A DNA stretch of 64,000 bases from Haloactinopolyspora alba (GCF_003014555.1 NZ_PYGE01000004.1:305712-369711), one strand, 5' to 3'. Numbered from the stretch's first letter, positions 7,387 to 15,965 are shown. A program made the numbers and translations. The notes: generated from the sequence alone by a model not told the origin.

Positions 7387-7477
7387 CGCGCTGAGGTCCA
7401 GATCTTGCAGAGCGCCGGTGGCGTGTGTCGCGCGTTGAGGTGCGCCACATGTGCGGCGCGCCTCAAACGCGTGGCGG

Positions 7478-8452
7478 TTACGACGCTGAGTTCGAGATGT
7501 CGACGGTGTCGGTCTTGTGTCGGAACAGCGCGCGGTACTGCCGGGGCGACGTGCCGAGGTGTTGCCGGAACGCGGCCCGGAGCGCGGCAGGGCTGCCGAT
7601 CCCGCTCAGGTCGCCGATCCGCTCGATCGGAACGTTCGTCTCTTCGAGCAGTTCGCGTGCCCGGTCGATGCGGGCACTGGTGAGCCAGGTCAGTGGCGAG
7701 GTGCCCGTCTCGTCGCGGAAGCGGCGAGTGAACGTGCGGCGAGAAATGTGCGCGCGTTGCGCGAGAGTGTCCAGAGTGTGGTGGTGTGCGAGGTTGGCCA
7801 GCATCCAGTCGCGGACGGCGGCGAGCTCGGTGCCGACCGCGGCCGGACGTAGCTGTTCGACGAACTGGGCCTGCCCGCCCGTCCGCTGAGGCGGCGCCAC
7901 CAGCGCCCGGGCACGGGTGTTCGCGGCAGCGGTTCCGTGGTCGTGGCGGATGATGTGCAGGCAGAGGTCGACACCCGCGGTCACGCCCGCCGAAGTGAGG
8001 ATGTCCGCGTCGTCGACGAACAGCCGGTTCGGCGCGACGGAGATCCGCGGATACAGGCGCTGCAGGCGGTCCGTGTCCTGCCAGTGCGTCGTTGCCGGGC
8101 GCCCGTCGAGAAGCCCCGCGGCAGCCAGTGCGAAGGCGCCGGTGCAGATCGAGACGATGCGTGCGCCGCGGGTATGGACGGCGCGCAGCGCTCGCAGCAC
8201 GTTGCCGGGCACCGTCGCGTCCGCGGGTGCATAGCCGGGGACGACCACCGTGTCGGCCTCGTCCAGTGCTTCGAGCCCGGCCGACGCCGTCACCTCGAAG
8301 CCGCCACAGCGGATCGGCCCGGCAGCCGGGTCGGCGCACACGGTGACGTCGTAGTTCGGGTCCGACCCGAAGGTCTGGACCGGGATGCCGAGGTCGAGCG
8401 CCAGAACTCCGGGTAGCGCCAGGACCGAAACGCGGTGCCGGCTCGTCTGCAT
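7478..8452 (-). CDS. GlxA family (DJ-1/PfpI plus AraC) transcriptional regulator
   Basis: 324 aa. The N-terminal half is a DJ-1/PfpI-like effector domain (VLALPGVLALDLGIPVQTF, VSICTGAFALAAAGLLDGR with the nucleophile-elbow Cys, ATTHW). The C-terminal third is a double AraC helix-turn-helix (TLDTLAQRAHISRRTFTRRF and IGDLSGIGSPAALRAAFRQH, ending SPRQYR). This is the GlxA architecture and the domain order is complete. It is divergent from an HD-domain protein gene 71 bp away, which is its likeliest target. Confidence 0.92.
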   Translation of the reverse strand: MQTSRHRVSVLALPGVLALDLGIPVQTFGSDPNYDVTVCADPAAGPIRCGGFEVTASAGLEALDEADTVVVPGYAPADATVPGNVLRALRAVHTRGARIVSICTGAFALAAAGLLDGRPATTHWQDTDRLQRLYPRISVAPNRLFVDDADILTSAGVTAGVDLCLHIIRHDHGTAAANTRARALVAPPQRTGGQAQFVEQLRPAAVGTELAAVRDWMLANLAHHHTLDTLAQRAHISRRTFTRRFRDETGTSPLTWLTSARIDRARELLEETNVPIERIGDLSGIGSPAALRAAFRQHLGTSPRQYRALFRHKTDTVDISNSAS

Positions 8453-8523
8453 GGCCCGATCCTAACGACCTGTGGCCCTCGGGCCACTGTTGAGCAGGAG
8501 GCGCTGCTTCGTAGCGTCGAGCC

Positions 8524-9156
8524 GTGACATTCACCCTGGATCTGCCGACCGGGCCGTTGGCCGACGCCGTACTGCGCACGGTGCGGTCGTCGGAGACCGC
8601 ATCGATCGCGAACCACAGTGTGCGCAGCTTCTACTTCTCGCAGCTTCTCGCCGAGCACGAAGGCGTCGCCGACGACGCCGCCTACGACCGCGACCTGCTC
8701 TACGCCGCGACCGTCATGCACGATCTGGGCGCCGGAGACCGCGCGCACGGCGAAGCTCGGTTCGAGGTGGAGGGCGCGGACCTTGCTGCCGCGCTACTGA
8801 CCGAGTACGGCGTCGACGCACGGGACGTGGACCGGGTCTGGGAGGCGATCGCCCTGCATACCTCGCCGGGGATCGCCGAACGTCGTGGGCTGCTGGCCTA
8901 CCTGACCCGTGCGGGCATAGGCATCGACTTCGGGCGTGACGCGGACGTCGTCGCCGACTGGCAGAAGGAGATCCACGGTGCGTACCCGCGGCTGGCGATG
9001 GCCCGGTCGTTGACCGACGCCATCGTGGAACGGGCCGGCCGGTCCGACGCGGCGGCGCCCCGCTACTCACTCGGCGGGGAACTTCTGCGCGAGCGCCGGG
9101 CCGACGGCGTCACCGCCCTCGAGCTCGCGGTGGCATCGTCGCCCTGGGGAGAGTGA
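8524..9156 (+). CDS. HD domain-containing protein
   Basis: 210 aa. The metal-binding pattern is NHSVRSFYFSQLL (first His), LLYAATVMHDLG (the HD pair) and EAIALHTS (further His), as in cyanamide-hydratase-like and other HD phosphohydrolases. The substrate is unknown. Downstream, IAERRGLLAYLTRAGIGIDF and the C-terminal helices have no obvious motif. The GTG start has no clear ribosome site. It is divergent from the GlxA-type regulator and convergent with the APH-like gene, overlapping that gene's 3' end by 47 bp. Confidence 0.82.
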   Translation: MTFTLDLPTGPLADAVLRTVRSSETASIANHSVRSFYFSQLLAEHEGVADDAAYDRDLLYAATVMHDLGAGDRAHGEARFEVEGADLAAALLTEYGVDARDVDRVWEAIALHTSPGIAERRGLLAYLTRAGIGIDFGRDADVVADWQKEIHGAYPRLAMARSLTDAIVERAGRSDAAAPRYSLGGELLRERRADGVTALELAVASSPWGE

Positions 9157-10093
9157 ACGCAGCGTCGAGGCGGCGGCGGGCGCCGGCGAACATCCGCTCG
9201 GCGTCGCGGCGGCAGAACTCCGGCATCGCGGGCAGTCCCGGACGCGCCGGCTGCCGCGCCGTCCACGCCTGGGCGGCACCGAACATCAGCAGCAGGTCGG
9301 TGACGACGTCGTCATCGGGCGCCTGCGGGACGGTCCGCATCCTCGCATCGAACTCCGGCGACTCGACCCAGCTGAGCGACAGGAAGAACAGGTCCGCCCA
9401 CGCCGGGCCGAGGCAGGCCATCCCCCAGTCGAGCAGCACCACCGTGCCGTCGGGGCGGATCAGCAGGTTGTCGTCGCGCACGTCCCAGTGGCACAGCGAC
9501 GTGACGGGCAGGCGCTCGCGCAGCGTGCGCACCCGTGCGTCCAGCCGGCCGAACCGGGCCGCCGCCCATGGCGGCAGGTACGCCGCCGGGTCCTCGGCGA
9601 TGCTGCGCCAGCGCGCCGACCATCGAGCGACGACGTCGGGCAGGGTCCGTACGGCCAGCCCGGCCGGCGCGGGGGTCAGCTCCGCGGACTGGCGCAGCAC
9701 GGTGGTCCAGACGGCGTCGAAGTCCCCCGTGTCGTTCAGGTCCGGGTACCGGCCGTCCACGTCCTCGAGCATGACCGCGACCCAGTTGCCGTCGTCGTAG
9801 GTGGCGATGGTCGCCGGGCGGTACGGCGCGGGCTCCAGCGCCTCGAGGACGTCGATCTCGCGGCGGAACAGGCTCGGCGTGTCCGGGTTCAGCTCCGGGC
9901 CCACCGCCTTGACGAACGCCGTGCCACCGCCCCGGGTGCGCACTCGGGCGGCGCACCCGGGGGACATGCCGCCGGCGTGTCCGGTCGCGTGCACCACCTC
10001 GTCGCCGAGGCACGTGTCCACCCAGCCCCGGACCCTGGCCGGCACGTCGGTGTACGCCGTGCGCTCGCCGACGGCACGAGGTCGCGGCGGCAT
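9110..10093 (-). CDS. Aminoglycoside phosphotransferase (APH)-fold kinase
   Basis: 327 aa. The catalytic loop is SLCHWDVRDDNLLIRPDG (Brenner motif HxDxxxxN) and the metal-binding motif is VVLLDWGMACLGPAWAD. The N-lobe has FVKAVGPELN with the ATP-binding Lys and VAVMLEDVDG as hinge. Family members phosphorylate aminoglycosides, choline, homoserine or macrolides, and most chromosomal actinobacterial copies have unknown substrates. ATG 10093 is three bases after the DUF2470 stop, so it is the second gene of a two-gene operon. It overlaps the HD gene 3' end. Confidence 0.88.
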   Translation of the reverse strand: MPPRPRAVGERTAYTDVPARVRGWVDTCLGDEVVHATGHAGGMSPGCAARVRTRGGGTAFVKAVGPELNPDTPSLFRREIDVLEALEPAPYRPATIATYDDGNWVAVMLEDVDGRYPDLNDTGDFDAVWTTVLRQSAELTPAPAGLAVRTLPDVVARWSARWRSIAEDPAAYLPPWAAARFGRLDARVRTLRERLPVTSLCHWDVRDDNLLIRPDGTVVLLDWGMACLGPAWADLFFLSLSWVESPEFDARMRTVPQAPDDDVVTDLLLMFGAAQAWTARQPARPGLPAMPEFCRRDAERMFAGARRRLDAAFTLPRATMPPRARGR

Positions 10094-10096
10094 CGG

Positions 10097-10408
10097 TCAG
10101 TGTTCGCCGGTGCGAGGCCGGAGGCCGTGCGCCCGTGCCGCCTCGGCGTACATCCGGATGAACTCCGGCCGGATCTCGGGACGCTCGGTGAGCCGGCGGC
10201 TCCACGGCACGCGAACCGTGCGCGGTGCCCCGTCCACGGTCGCGGTGAAGTCGACGCCGTCGCCGTCCAGCGACGTGACCTGGGCCGCTGACGCGCCGGG
10301 CTGGCCGCCCAGCGCCCGCACGATCAGCAGCGAGTCGTCGGCGTGGTCGTCGTTCATGTGCTCCGCGACGGCTTCGATGACGTCCGGGCCGAACGGGTTC
10401 TCGGTCAC
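10097..10408 (-). CDS. DUF2470 domain protein
   Basis: 103 aa from the GTG at 10408. FGPDVIEAVAEHMNDDHADD is the DUF2470 signature found at the C-terminus of heme-utilisation proteins such as HugZ. The EHMNDDH segment carries His residues, and WSRRLTERPEIRPEFIRMYA closes the domain. Here it is a stand-alone domain without the FMN-binding split barrel. A role in heme or iron handling is an inference. It is first in an operon with the APH-like kinase. Confidence 0.8.
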   Translation of the reverse strand: MTENPFGPDVIEAVAEHMNDDHADDSLLIVRALGGQPGASAAQVTSLDGDGVDFTATVDGAPRTVRVPWSRRLTERPEIRPEFIRMYAEAARAHGLRPRTGEH

Positions 10409-10426
10409 CCGGTCAGAATATGCTGC
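10409..10426. promoter_or_regulatory. 18-bp divergent intergenic promoter region
   Basis: Only 18 bp separate the GTG of the DUF2470 gene (minus) from the GTG of the methyltransferase gene (plus). On the minus strand TATTCT (10420-10415) is six bases before its GTG, and on the plus strand GAATAT (10416-10421) is five bases before the other. One AT-rich patch, flanked by GGTCA/TGACC, apparently serves as -10 for two leaderless transcripts. Confidence 0.5.
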
Positions 10427-11911
10427 GTGACCACACCACACCCGGGACTGCCCCACGACGACACCGCGCGGCTGCGCGAGGCGCTGTCCGACGCCCGATA
10501 CACCGTCGACAACGTCCGTGACCTGCTGGGCGAGCGGGCGTCCGCCGCTTTGGACCGAAACGAGACCACGCCCGGCCGGCTGCAGGTGCAGAGCGACAGT
10601 GCGCTGGAGACGATGACGCGGCTCTGGTCGCTGCAGGCGCCGGTCGGCCGCCGGGCCGCGGAGGCCGCGCTGCCGGTCGATGCGCTGGTCGCCGGTGGCT
10701 TCCTGGCTGCCGACGGCGACGACGTGCGCGCGCTCGTCGACGTGCGCCCCTATGCCGACGACGCCGGCGACTGGTGGGTGGCGGCGGACCTGACGCCCGG
10801 CATGGACGGCGACCGCGCCCGGATCCCGACCGATCACGTCCTGGGACTCAATGCGGCCTCGAGCACGCTGGCACAGCTGACGGTTCCGCGGCGGGCCGAG
10901 CGCGCCCTCGACCTCGGTACCGGATGTGGCGTGCAGGCGCTGCACCTCGCCCGGCACTGCGACACCGTCGTCGGGACCGATGTCAACCCCCGTGCGCTTG
11001 CCCTGGCGGCGGTGACGGCGCGGCTGAACGGCATCGACGTGGACCTGCGCCAGGGCAACCTGTTCGAGCCGGTCGAGGACGAGAAGTTCGACCTGATCGC
11101 CACCAATCCGCCGTTCGTGGTCTCGCCGGACGGCACGCACGTCTACCGGGACGGCGGGCTCAGTGGGGACGAGGTCTCGCGGCGGGTGGTGGTCGACGGG
11201 GCGGCACGGCTGGCGCCCGGCGGCGTCCTGCAGTCGCTGGCGAACTGGATGCACGTCCGTGGCCAGGACTGGACCGAACGGCTCGGCGACTGGGTCGCCG
11301 GCACCGGCTGCGACGCGTGGGTGATCCAGCGCGAGGTCCAGGACCCGGCGGAGTACGTGGAGCTGTGGCTGCGCGACGCCGGCGACGTCGACCGGCCCGG
11401 CTACCGCGAGCGCTACGAGGCCTGGTTGTCGTGGTTCGACGAGAACGACGTCGAGGGCGTCGGCTTCGGCTGGATCAACCTGCGCGCGGCGGGCTCCGCG
11501 GACCCGGCGGTGCGCGTCGAGGAGTGGCCGCACGCCGTGGAGCAGCCGCTCGGCGCCGAGATCGAACGCTGGTTCGCTCGCGCCGACCTCGCGCGGTCCG
11601 GCGACGACGCCCTGCTCGCGGCGCACCTCACCGTCGCCGGAGACGTCACCCAGGAACAGATCGGCCGTCCGGGCGACGAGGATCCGGAGCACATCGTGCT
11701 GCGGCAGCATCGCGGGCTGATGCGCGCGGTCGAGGCGGGTACCGCGGAGGCTGGGCTGGTCGGGGCGTGCGACGGGACGCTGCCGCTCGGCCGGATCGTG
11801 GCGGCGCTCGCGCAGGTGCTCCAGGTGGACGCGGACGCCTTGCGCGCCGACCTGCTGCCGCGGGTGCGATCGCTCATCCAGGAGGGCTTCCTGCTGCTCC
11901 CGTCCGCGTGA
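10427..11911 (+). CDS. Large class I methyltransferase (N5-glutamine/MTS type)
   Basis: 494 aa. An N-terminal domain of about 140 residues (VDNVRDLLGERASAALDRNE, then a Trp-rich segment) precedes a Rossmann methyltransferase. Motif I is ALDLGTGCGVQALHLA and motif IV is DLIATNPPFVVSP, the NPPF signature of PrmC/HemK- and RsmC-like enzymes that methylate amide or exocyclic amine nitrogen. A long C-terminal region of about 200 residues is helical and rich in acidic residues. The architecture matches an actinobacterial family annotated only as a methyltransferase with DUF7059-like N-terminus. The substrate (rRNA or protein) is unknown. The start is set by the NTTPHPGLPHDD-like N-terminus and the -10. 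Confidence 0.85.
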   Translation: MTTPHPGLPHDDTARLREALSDARYTVDNVRDLLGERASAALDRNETTPGRLQVQSDSALETMTRLWSLQAPVGRRAAEAALPVDALVAGGFLAADGDDVRALVDVRPYADDAGDWWVAADLTPGMDGDRARIPTDHVLGLNAASSTLAQLTVPRRAERALDLGTGCGVQALHLARHCDTVVGTDVNPRALALAAVTARLNGIDVDLRQGNLFEPVEDEKFDLIATNPPFVVSPDGTHVYRDGGLSGDEVSRRVVVDGAARLAPGGVLQSLANWMHVRGQDWTERLGDWVAGTGCDAWVIQREVQDPAEYVELWLRDAGDVDRPGYRERYEAWLSWFDENDVEGVGFGWINLRAAGSADPAVRVEEWPHAVEQPLGAEIERWFARADLARSGDDALLAAHLTVAGDVTQEQIGRPGDEDPEHIVLRQHRGLMRAVEAGTAEAGLVGACDGTLPLGRIVAALAQVLQVDADALRADLLPRVRSLIQEGFLLLPSA

Positions 11912-12040
11912 TCATCAGGGATTTCGCTGCCCCTGCCGTAAGAGTTCCCTGCTGGTCACGCCGTAGGCGGTCTCGGCATGTGAACAGATCGTCCCGAGTA
12001 GTGGACAAGCCGCGGGCATTGCCCGTAATGTCTGGCGGCA

Positions 12041-12156
12041 AGGTCATGAGTGCCAGCGTCAAGCCCCGGCTTGCTGGCCGGCAACCCTCCTCCGCGGTGG
12101 GGTGCCCCGGGTGAGGACCTGGCCGGGCTCGAAGTGAGCCGGGCAAGCGCGGGCCC
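12041..12156 (+). ncRNA. SAM-IV-type S-adenosylmethionine riboswitch
   Basis: The core runs GGTCATGAGTGCCAGCG, then CCCCGGCTTGCTGGCCGGCA, ACCCTCC, GGTGGGGTGCCCCGGGTGA and GGACC. This reproduces the conserved SAM-I/SAM-IV binding core: closing helix GGTC../..GGACC, kink-turn-less P2, ACCCTCC and GGTGCC joining regions. A 3' hairpin (GCCGGGCTCGAAGTGAGCC at about 12122-12140) and the following GC stem are the extra SAM-IV element, found mainly in Actinomycetales. It lies 35 nt before the aminotransferase gene. When bound by SAM it should reduce expression, probably by sequestering the GGGGAGA ribosome site. Confidence 0.88.
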
Positions 12157-12190
12157 GTCGCGCCGGGTCCGATGACCTGGGGAGACGAGC

Positions 12191-13570
12191 ATGACGCTGA
12201 CCGACCTACCGCAAGCCGGCCACCGCGAAACCGAACTGCCGGCCGCTCCCGCCGCACCGCTGCTGCCGGTCATCGGCGCCGGCACACCGGTTCCGCTGGT
12301 GACCGGAGAGCGGCGGCCGTACGCGAACCTCGACTACGCCGCCAGCGCTCCGCCGCTGCGTGCGGTGGCCGACCACGTCGACGAGATCCTGCCGTACTAC
12401 GCGAGCGTGCACCGCGGCGCCGGTTACGCCTCGCAGGTTTCCACCCGTGTCTACGAGGGCGCCCGGGAGACCGTCCGTCGTTTCGTCGGCGCGCGCGGCG
12501 ACGACGCCGTCGTGTTCACGCGTCACACGACCGACTCGCTGAACCTGCTGGCCCGCTGTCTGCCGGACGACGGCGAGGTGGTGGTTCTCGACATCGAGCA
12601 CCACGCCGACCTGCTGCCGTGGCGCTCGCACCGGGTGGTCGAGGCCGCGGCGACGCTGGAGCGCACACTGTCCCGGCTGGAAACCGAACTGGCCCGCCGG
12701 CCGGCGGCGCTGCTGGCGGTGACCGGCGCGTCCAACGTCACCGGCGAGCAACTTCCGCTGGGGTTGCTGACCCGCATCGCCCACCGCAACGGGGCGCGGA
12801 TCGTCGTCGACGGCGCGCAACTGGTCCCGCATCGCAGAATCGACCTGGTGGCGTCGCAGGTCGACTACCTCGCCTTCTCCGGGCACAAGCTCTACGCGCC
12901 CTGGGGCGCCGGTGTGCTGGTCGGTCGCAGCGACTGGCTGGACGAAGCGGAACCGTATCTCGCCGGAGGCGGCGCGGTACGCGAGGTGGCCGTCGACCGG
13001 GTGGCCTGGGCGGCGGCGCCCGCCCGGCACGAAGCCGGCTCGCCCAACGTGCTCGGCGTGGCCGCGCTGGCGCGTGCCTGCCAGGTCCTCGCGGCGCTGC
13101 CGGAGGGTTGTCTGGAGGCGCACGAGGACGCCCTGCGGCGCCGGCTGGTCGGTGGGCTGCTGCGGGTGCCCGGGGTGGAGGTGCACCGGCTGTGGCCGGA
13201 CAGCGCATCCGCCGTGGGCGTGGTCGCCTTCGACGTGGCCGGCCACGACCCCGGGGCGGTAGCGGCGTACCTGTCGGCCGAGCACGGTGTCGGCGTGCGC
13301 GACGGGCGGTTCTGCGCCCATCCGCTGGCCGCTCGGCTCGGCCGGCCCGAGGGCACGGTGCGGGCCAGCGTCGGGGCGGGAACGACCGCCGCCGACGTGG
13401 ACCGGCTGGTCGCGGCTGTGGAAGGACTGGTGCGCGACGGTGCCGGCTGGACCTACAGCGTCGTGGACGGCCGCTGTGAGCCGGACCCCGATCCGCGTCC
13501 GTGGCCGGACTGGGCACCGGCCCCCGAGCCGTCCGCCGGTGCGGCGCCCTGTGCCGGCCAGGCGGTTTGA
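12191..13570 (+). CDS. Class V aminotransferase / cysteine-desulfurase-like PLP enzyme
   Basis: 459 aa. The PLP-binding Lys233 is in AFSGHKLYAPWG, the cofactor phosphate site precedes it (RHTTDSLNLL), IEHHADLLPW supplies the ring-stacking His, and VVDGAQL has the cofactor Asp. A Cys sits in DGRFCAHPLA near the end, where NifS/SufS-like enzymes place functional residues. The SAM-IV riboswitch directly upstream implies a role in sulfur amino-acid or SAM-related metabolism; the exact reaction is not known. ATG 12191 has GGGGAGA eight bases before it. Its last 118 bp overlap the TetR gene on the other strand. Confidence 0.88.
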   Translation: MTLTDLPQAGHRETELPAAPAAPLLPVIGAGTPVPLVTGERRPYANLDYAASAPPLRAVADHVDEILPYYASVHRGAGYASQVSTRVYEGARETVRRFVGARGDDAVVFTRHTTDSLNLLARCLPDDGEVVVLDIEHHADLLPWRSHRVVEAAATLERTLSRLETELARRPAALLAVTGASNVTGEQLPLGLLTRIAHRNGARIVVDGAQLVPHRRIDLVASQVDYLAFSGHKLYAPWGAGVLVGRSDWLDEAEPYLAGGGAVREVAVDRVAWAAAPARHEAGSPNVLGVAALARACQVLAALPEGCLEAHEDALRRRLVGGLLRVPGVEVHRLWPDSASAVGVVAFDVAGHDPGAVAAYLSAEHGVGVRDGRFCAHPLAARLGRPEGTVRASVGAGTTAADVDRLVAAVEGLVRDGAGWTYSVVDGRCEPDPDPRPWPDWAPAPEPSAGAAPCAGQAV

Positions 13571-14286
13571 CGCGGACGCCGGCCCGGAATCCGGTGCCCC
13601 GGGCCGCCGCCGCGCAGGTGGTCGGCGTTGCGCTGGGCACGGACCAGAGCGCGGTACATCTCCCGCGACGTCGGCGGTGGCGGCAGGGCGGGCGCAGCGT
13701 CGCCCTCGGCGGTGAACGCCTGGAGCATGTAGGCGACGAACCGCCGCCAGGTGTCGGGTGCCGCGTCCCTGGTCGCGGCGACCACACCGGCGTTGGCCAT
13801 GAGCAGCATGCCGATGTCCTCGGGAGCGAAATCGTCCCGCAGCCGGCCCGCGGACTTGGCCCGGGTGATCAGCTCGACCATGCCGTCGTAGGCACGGGCG
13901 CGTTCGGCCTCGATGCGGCCCTGGCGCGGGAACGTCATGCTCAGCACGTGCGCGAAGCCTCGATCGTCGGCCTGGGTGGCGCAGATCTGCTCGATGAAGT
14001 GGCGGAAGCCCGACCACGGGTCCGGGTCGGCGAGCGCGTCGTCGACCAGTTCGCCGTACGCGGCGACCGTCCGCTCGAACGCACACGCCACCAGCTCGGC
14101 GCGGGAGCCGAACCTGCGGTACACCGTGGCCACGCCCACCCCGGCGACACGCGCGACGTCCTCCATCGGAGCGTCGGGCCCCTGCGCGGTGAACACCTGC
14201 CACGCTGCGTCGACGATCCGGGCACGGTTGCGCGCGGCGTCGGCACGGAGTGAACGCGGGGAGCCGGAACGGTGCGGCTCGGCCAT
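13453..14286 (-). CDS. TetR family transcriptional regulator with long C-terminal tail
   Basis: 277 aa, against about 190-220 in the family. The N-terminal helix-turn-helix is ARIVDAAWQVFTAQG then MEDVARVAGVGVATVYRRFG. The ligand domain runs to about residue 223 (REMYRALVRAQRNADHLRGG). The remaining 54 residues are Gly/Pro/Arg/Ser-rich and antisense to the 3' end of the aminotransferase gene, so they look like run-on past a lost stop. It is divergent from the M28 peptidase gene 67 bp away, the likeliest target besides itself. Confidence 0.88.
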   Translation of the reverse strand: MAEPHRSGSPRSLRADAARNRARIVDAAWQVFTAQGPDAPMEDVARVAGVGVATVYRRFGSRAELVACAFERTVAAYGELVDDALADPDPWSGFRHFIEQICATQADDRGFAHVLSMTFPRQGRIEAERARAYDGMVELITRAKSAGRLRDDFAPEDIGMLLMANAGVVAATRDAAPDTWRRFVAYMLQAFTAEGDAAPALPPPPTSREMYRALVRAQRNADHLRGGGPGHRIPGRRPRQTAWPAQGAAPADGSGAGAQSGHGRGSGSGSQRPSTTL

Positions 14287-14353
14287 GCGCCGATCCTACG
14301 AGCTCGGCGCCGGCAGGCTTGCCAGAACCGGTGATCCGGGTTGCCATGGATGC

Positions 14354-15415
14354 ATGACCAGGAGCGGGTCGCGACGGACGGTGGCGGCCGCGGCCATGTG
14401 CGTGCTGCTGTCCGGTGGATGCAGCAACCCGTCCGAGAGCGCCGGTCCGTCTCCCGGGTCGCCGGGGACGGCCTCGGAATCCGCCGCCACATCGGCGCCG
14501 GGAACCGCCGCACCCACGGAACCGCACACGACGTCGACCAGGTCGCCCACGTCGCCTCGGGCGCCCACGTCGGCCACGTCGCCCGCAACGCCGTCGCCGT
14601 CGCCCACCCCCGTGGAGTTCGACCCGGCGGCCGCGTTCGACGTCGTGCAGCATCTGGCAGGAGAGATCGGCCCCCGGGAAGCGGCCTCCGCGGCGTTCGA
14701 CCGGGCGGCGCGGTACGTCCGGCGCGAGCTGGCCGCGCTCGGCTACCGGGTGACCGCGGAGCCCGTGCCCGTGCCGGCGGGCGACTCCTGGGGGGTTGAC
14801 GTGGGCGCCGGCCGCTCCGCGAACGTGATCGCCGACCCGCCCGGATTCGATCCGTCGAGCAGGCACGTGATCATCGGCGCCCACCTCGACACGGTGGCGC
14901 GAGCGCCCGGCGCCGAGGACAACGCGTCCGGTGTCGGCGTGCTGCTGGAGATCGCCCGGCTGGCCGCCGCCAGGCCGCCGGGCGTCCCGGTCCGGTTCAT
15001 CGCGTTCGGGGCCGAGGAACCGCGCGGCGAAGGTGACGACCTGCACCACTTCGGTTCACAGCAGTACGTCGCGCGGATGCCCGACGCCCAGCGTTCGGCG
15101 CTGACCGCGATGGTGTCGCTGGACCGCGTCGGCGTCCCGGCCGACCACGTCCCGGTGTGCGCCGCCGGACGGCACGGCACCGGCCTGCGGGACGCGCTGC
15201 TGGCCGCCGCCGAGAACGTCGAGACACCGGCGCAGGGGTGCGAGGACCGGGCGAGCGACCACTGGTCGTTCGAGAAGGCGGCGCTCCCGGCGGCGCGCCT
15301 GGGTAGCGTGCCGTTCGCCGGGTACCACTCTCCGGACGACGTGCCGTCCGTCGTCGACCCGCACCAGCTGCACCGGGTCGGCCGCATCACGTGGACGTGG
15401 CTGCGCTCGCTGTGA
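14354..15415 (+). CDS. M28 family zinc aminopeptidase, secreted lipoprotein
   Basis: 353 aa. The signal peptide ends at a lipobox LLSGGC (Cys23). A Ser/Thr/Pro-rich linker of about 65 residues follows, then the peptidase domain. Zinc ligands are visible as GAHLDTV (His, Asp), AEDNASGVG (bridging Asp), FGAEEPRG (catalytic and metal Glu), SLDRVG (Asp position) and GYHSPDD (His). This is the M28 set used by Streptomyces-type aminopeptidases. It would trim peptides outside the membrane. ATG 14354 is the only start preceding the lipoprotein signal. Confidence 0.9.
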   Translation: MTRSGSRRTVAAAAMCVLLSGGCSNPSESAGPSPGSPGTASESAATSAPGTAAPTEPHTTSTRSPTSPRAPTSATSPATPSPSPTPVEFDPAAAFDVVQHLAGEIGPREAASAAFDRAARYVRRELAALGYRVTAEPVPVPAGDSWGVDVGAGRSANVIADPPGFDPSSRHVIIGAHLDTVARAPGAEDNASGVGVLLEIARLAAARPPGVPVRFIAFGAEEPRGEGDDLHHFGSQQYVARMPDAQRSALTAMVSLDRVGVPADHVPVCAAGRHGTGLRDALLAAAENVETPAQGCEDRASDHWSFEKAALPAARLGSVPFAGYHSPDDVPSVVDPHQLHRVGRITWTWLRSL

Positions 15416-15479
15416 GCACCGGCGCGTCCGGGGGACGGCGCCATCGCGCGGACAGCCGCCGGGGAACCTGGGCCGCGTA

Positions 15480-15517
15480 TTGACTTCGAGTGCACTCGAA
15501 GGCCTACGTTCGTCGAT
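15480..15517 (+). promoter_or_regulatory. MerR-type promoter with perfect 18-bp operator
   Basis: TTGACT (15480-15485), exactly 19-bp spacer, TACGTT (15505-15510), seven bases, GTG start. The perfect palindrome CTTCGAGTGCACTCGAAG (15484-15501) fills most of the spacer. The over-long spacer with central dyad is the classic MerR-activated arrangement, and the distance to GTG predicts a leaderless mRNA. Confidence 0.85.
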
Positions 15518-15916
15518 GTGACCACGCCCGAACTGGACCTGCCCGACACCACCACCCCGACCGAGACCATCGCGGAGGTCGCGGCGCGGACCGGCGTGAG
15601 CGCCCACACGCTGCGGTATTACGAGCGCATCGGGCTGCTGACCGTCCCGCGGGACCACGCCGGCCGCCGGCTGTACACGGCCGACGACGTCGACCGCGTC
15701 GTGTTCATCACCCGGCTGCGCCAGACCGACATGCCGATCCGCGACATCCAGCGGTACTTCACGCTGGTCGCCGAGGGGGCGTCGACCGAGCAGGAGCGGC
15801 TGGAGCTGCTGCTCCACCACCGGGAGGCCGTCCAGGCCCGGCTCGACGCGCTGCACCGTGCGCTGGACGTCGTCGACTACAAGATCACCAAGTACGGCGG
15901 GTCCGCCCGACCGTGA
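15518..15916 (+). CDS. MerR family regulator of the adjacent aldo/keto reductase
   Basis: 132 aa. The winged helix is [26 protein letters not shown], the wing region [20 protein letters not shown], then a long dimer helix [25 protein letters not shown] split here at VQARL. No clustered Cys, so it is not an obvious metal sensor; it resembles the AdhR/NmlR-like group that senses aldehydes or electrophiles. It autoregulates through the upstream 18-bp palindrome. The aldo/keto reductase follows 49 bp downstream in the same direction. Confidence 0.92.
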   Translation: MTTPELDLPDTTTPTETIAEVAARTGVSAHTLRYYERIGLLTVPRDHAGRRLYTADDVDRVVFITRLRQTDMPIRDIQRYFTLVAEGASTEQERLELLLHHREAVQARLDALHRALDVVDYKITKYGGSARP

Positions 15917-15965
15917 CGCCGCGCCGGCGAGCGTCGGCGAAACCTCGACAAGGAGAAACACGAGG

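Noticed and set aside
11912..11960. Terminator after the large methyltransferase (GTGATCATCAGGGA / TCCCTGCTGGTCAC)
   Set aside because: Arms are imperfect (two mismatches) with a large loop; possible but not strong enough to list.
14868..14885. GTGATCATCGGCGCCC inside the M28 peptidase gene as a third TGATCATCGGCA repeat
   Set aside because: It encodes the conserved VIIGAHLD metal motif and has no inverted partner, so the match is coincidental.
12206..15049. 947-aa minus-strand frame
   Set aside because: Antisense shadow of the aminotransferase, with fragments of TetR in the wrong frame; TetR itself is in another frame.
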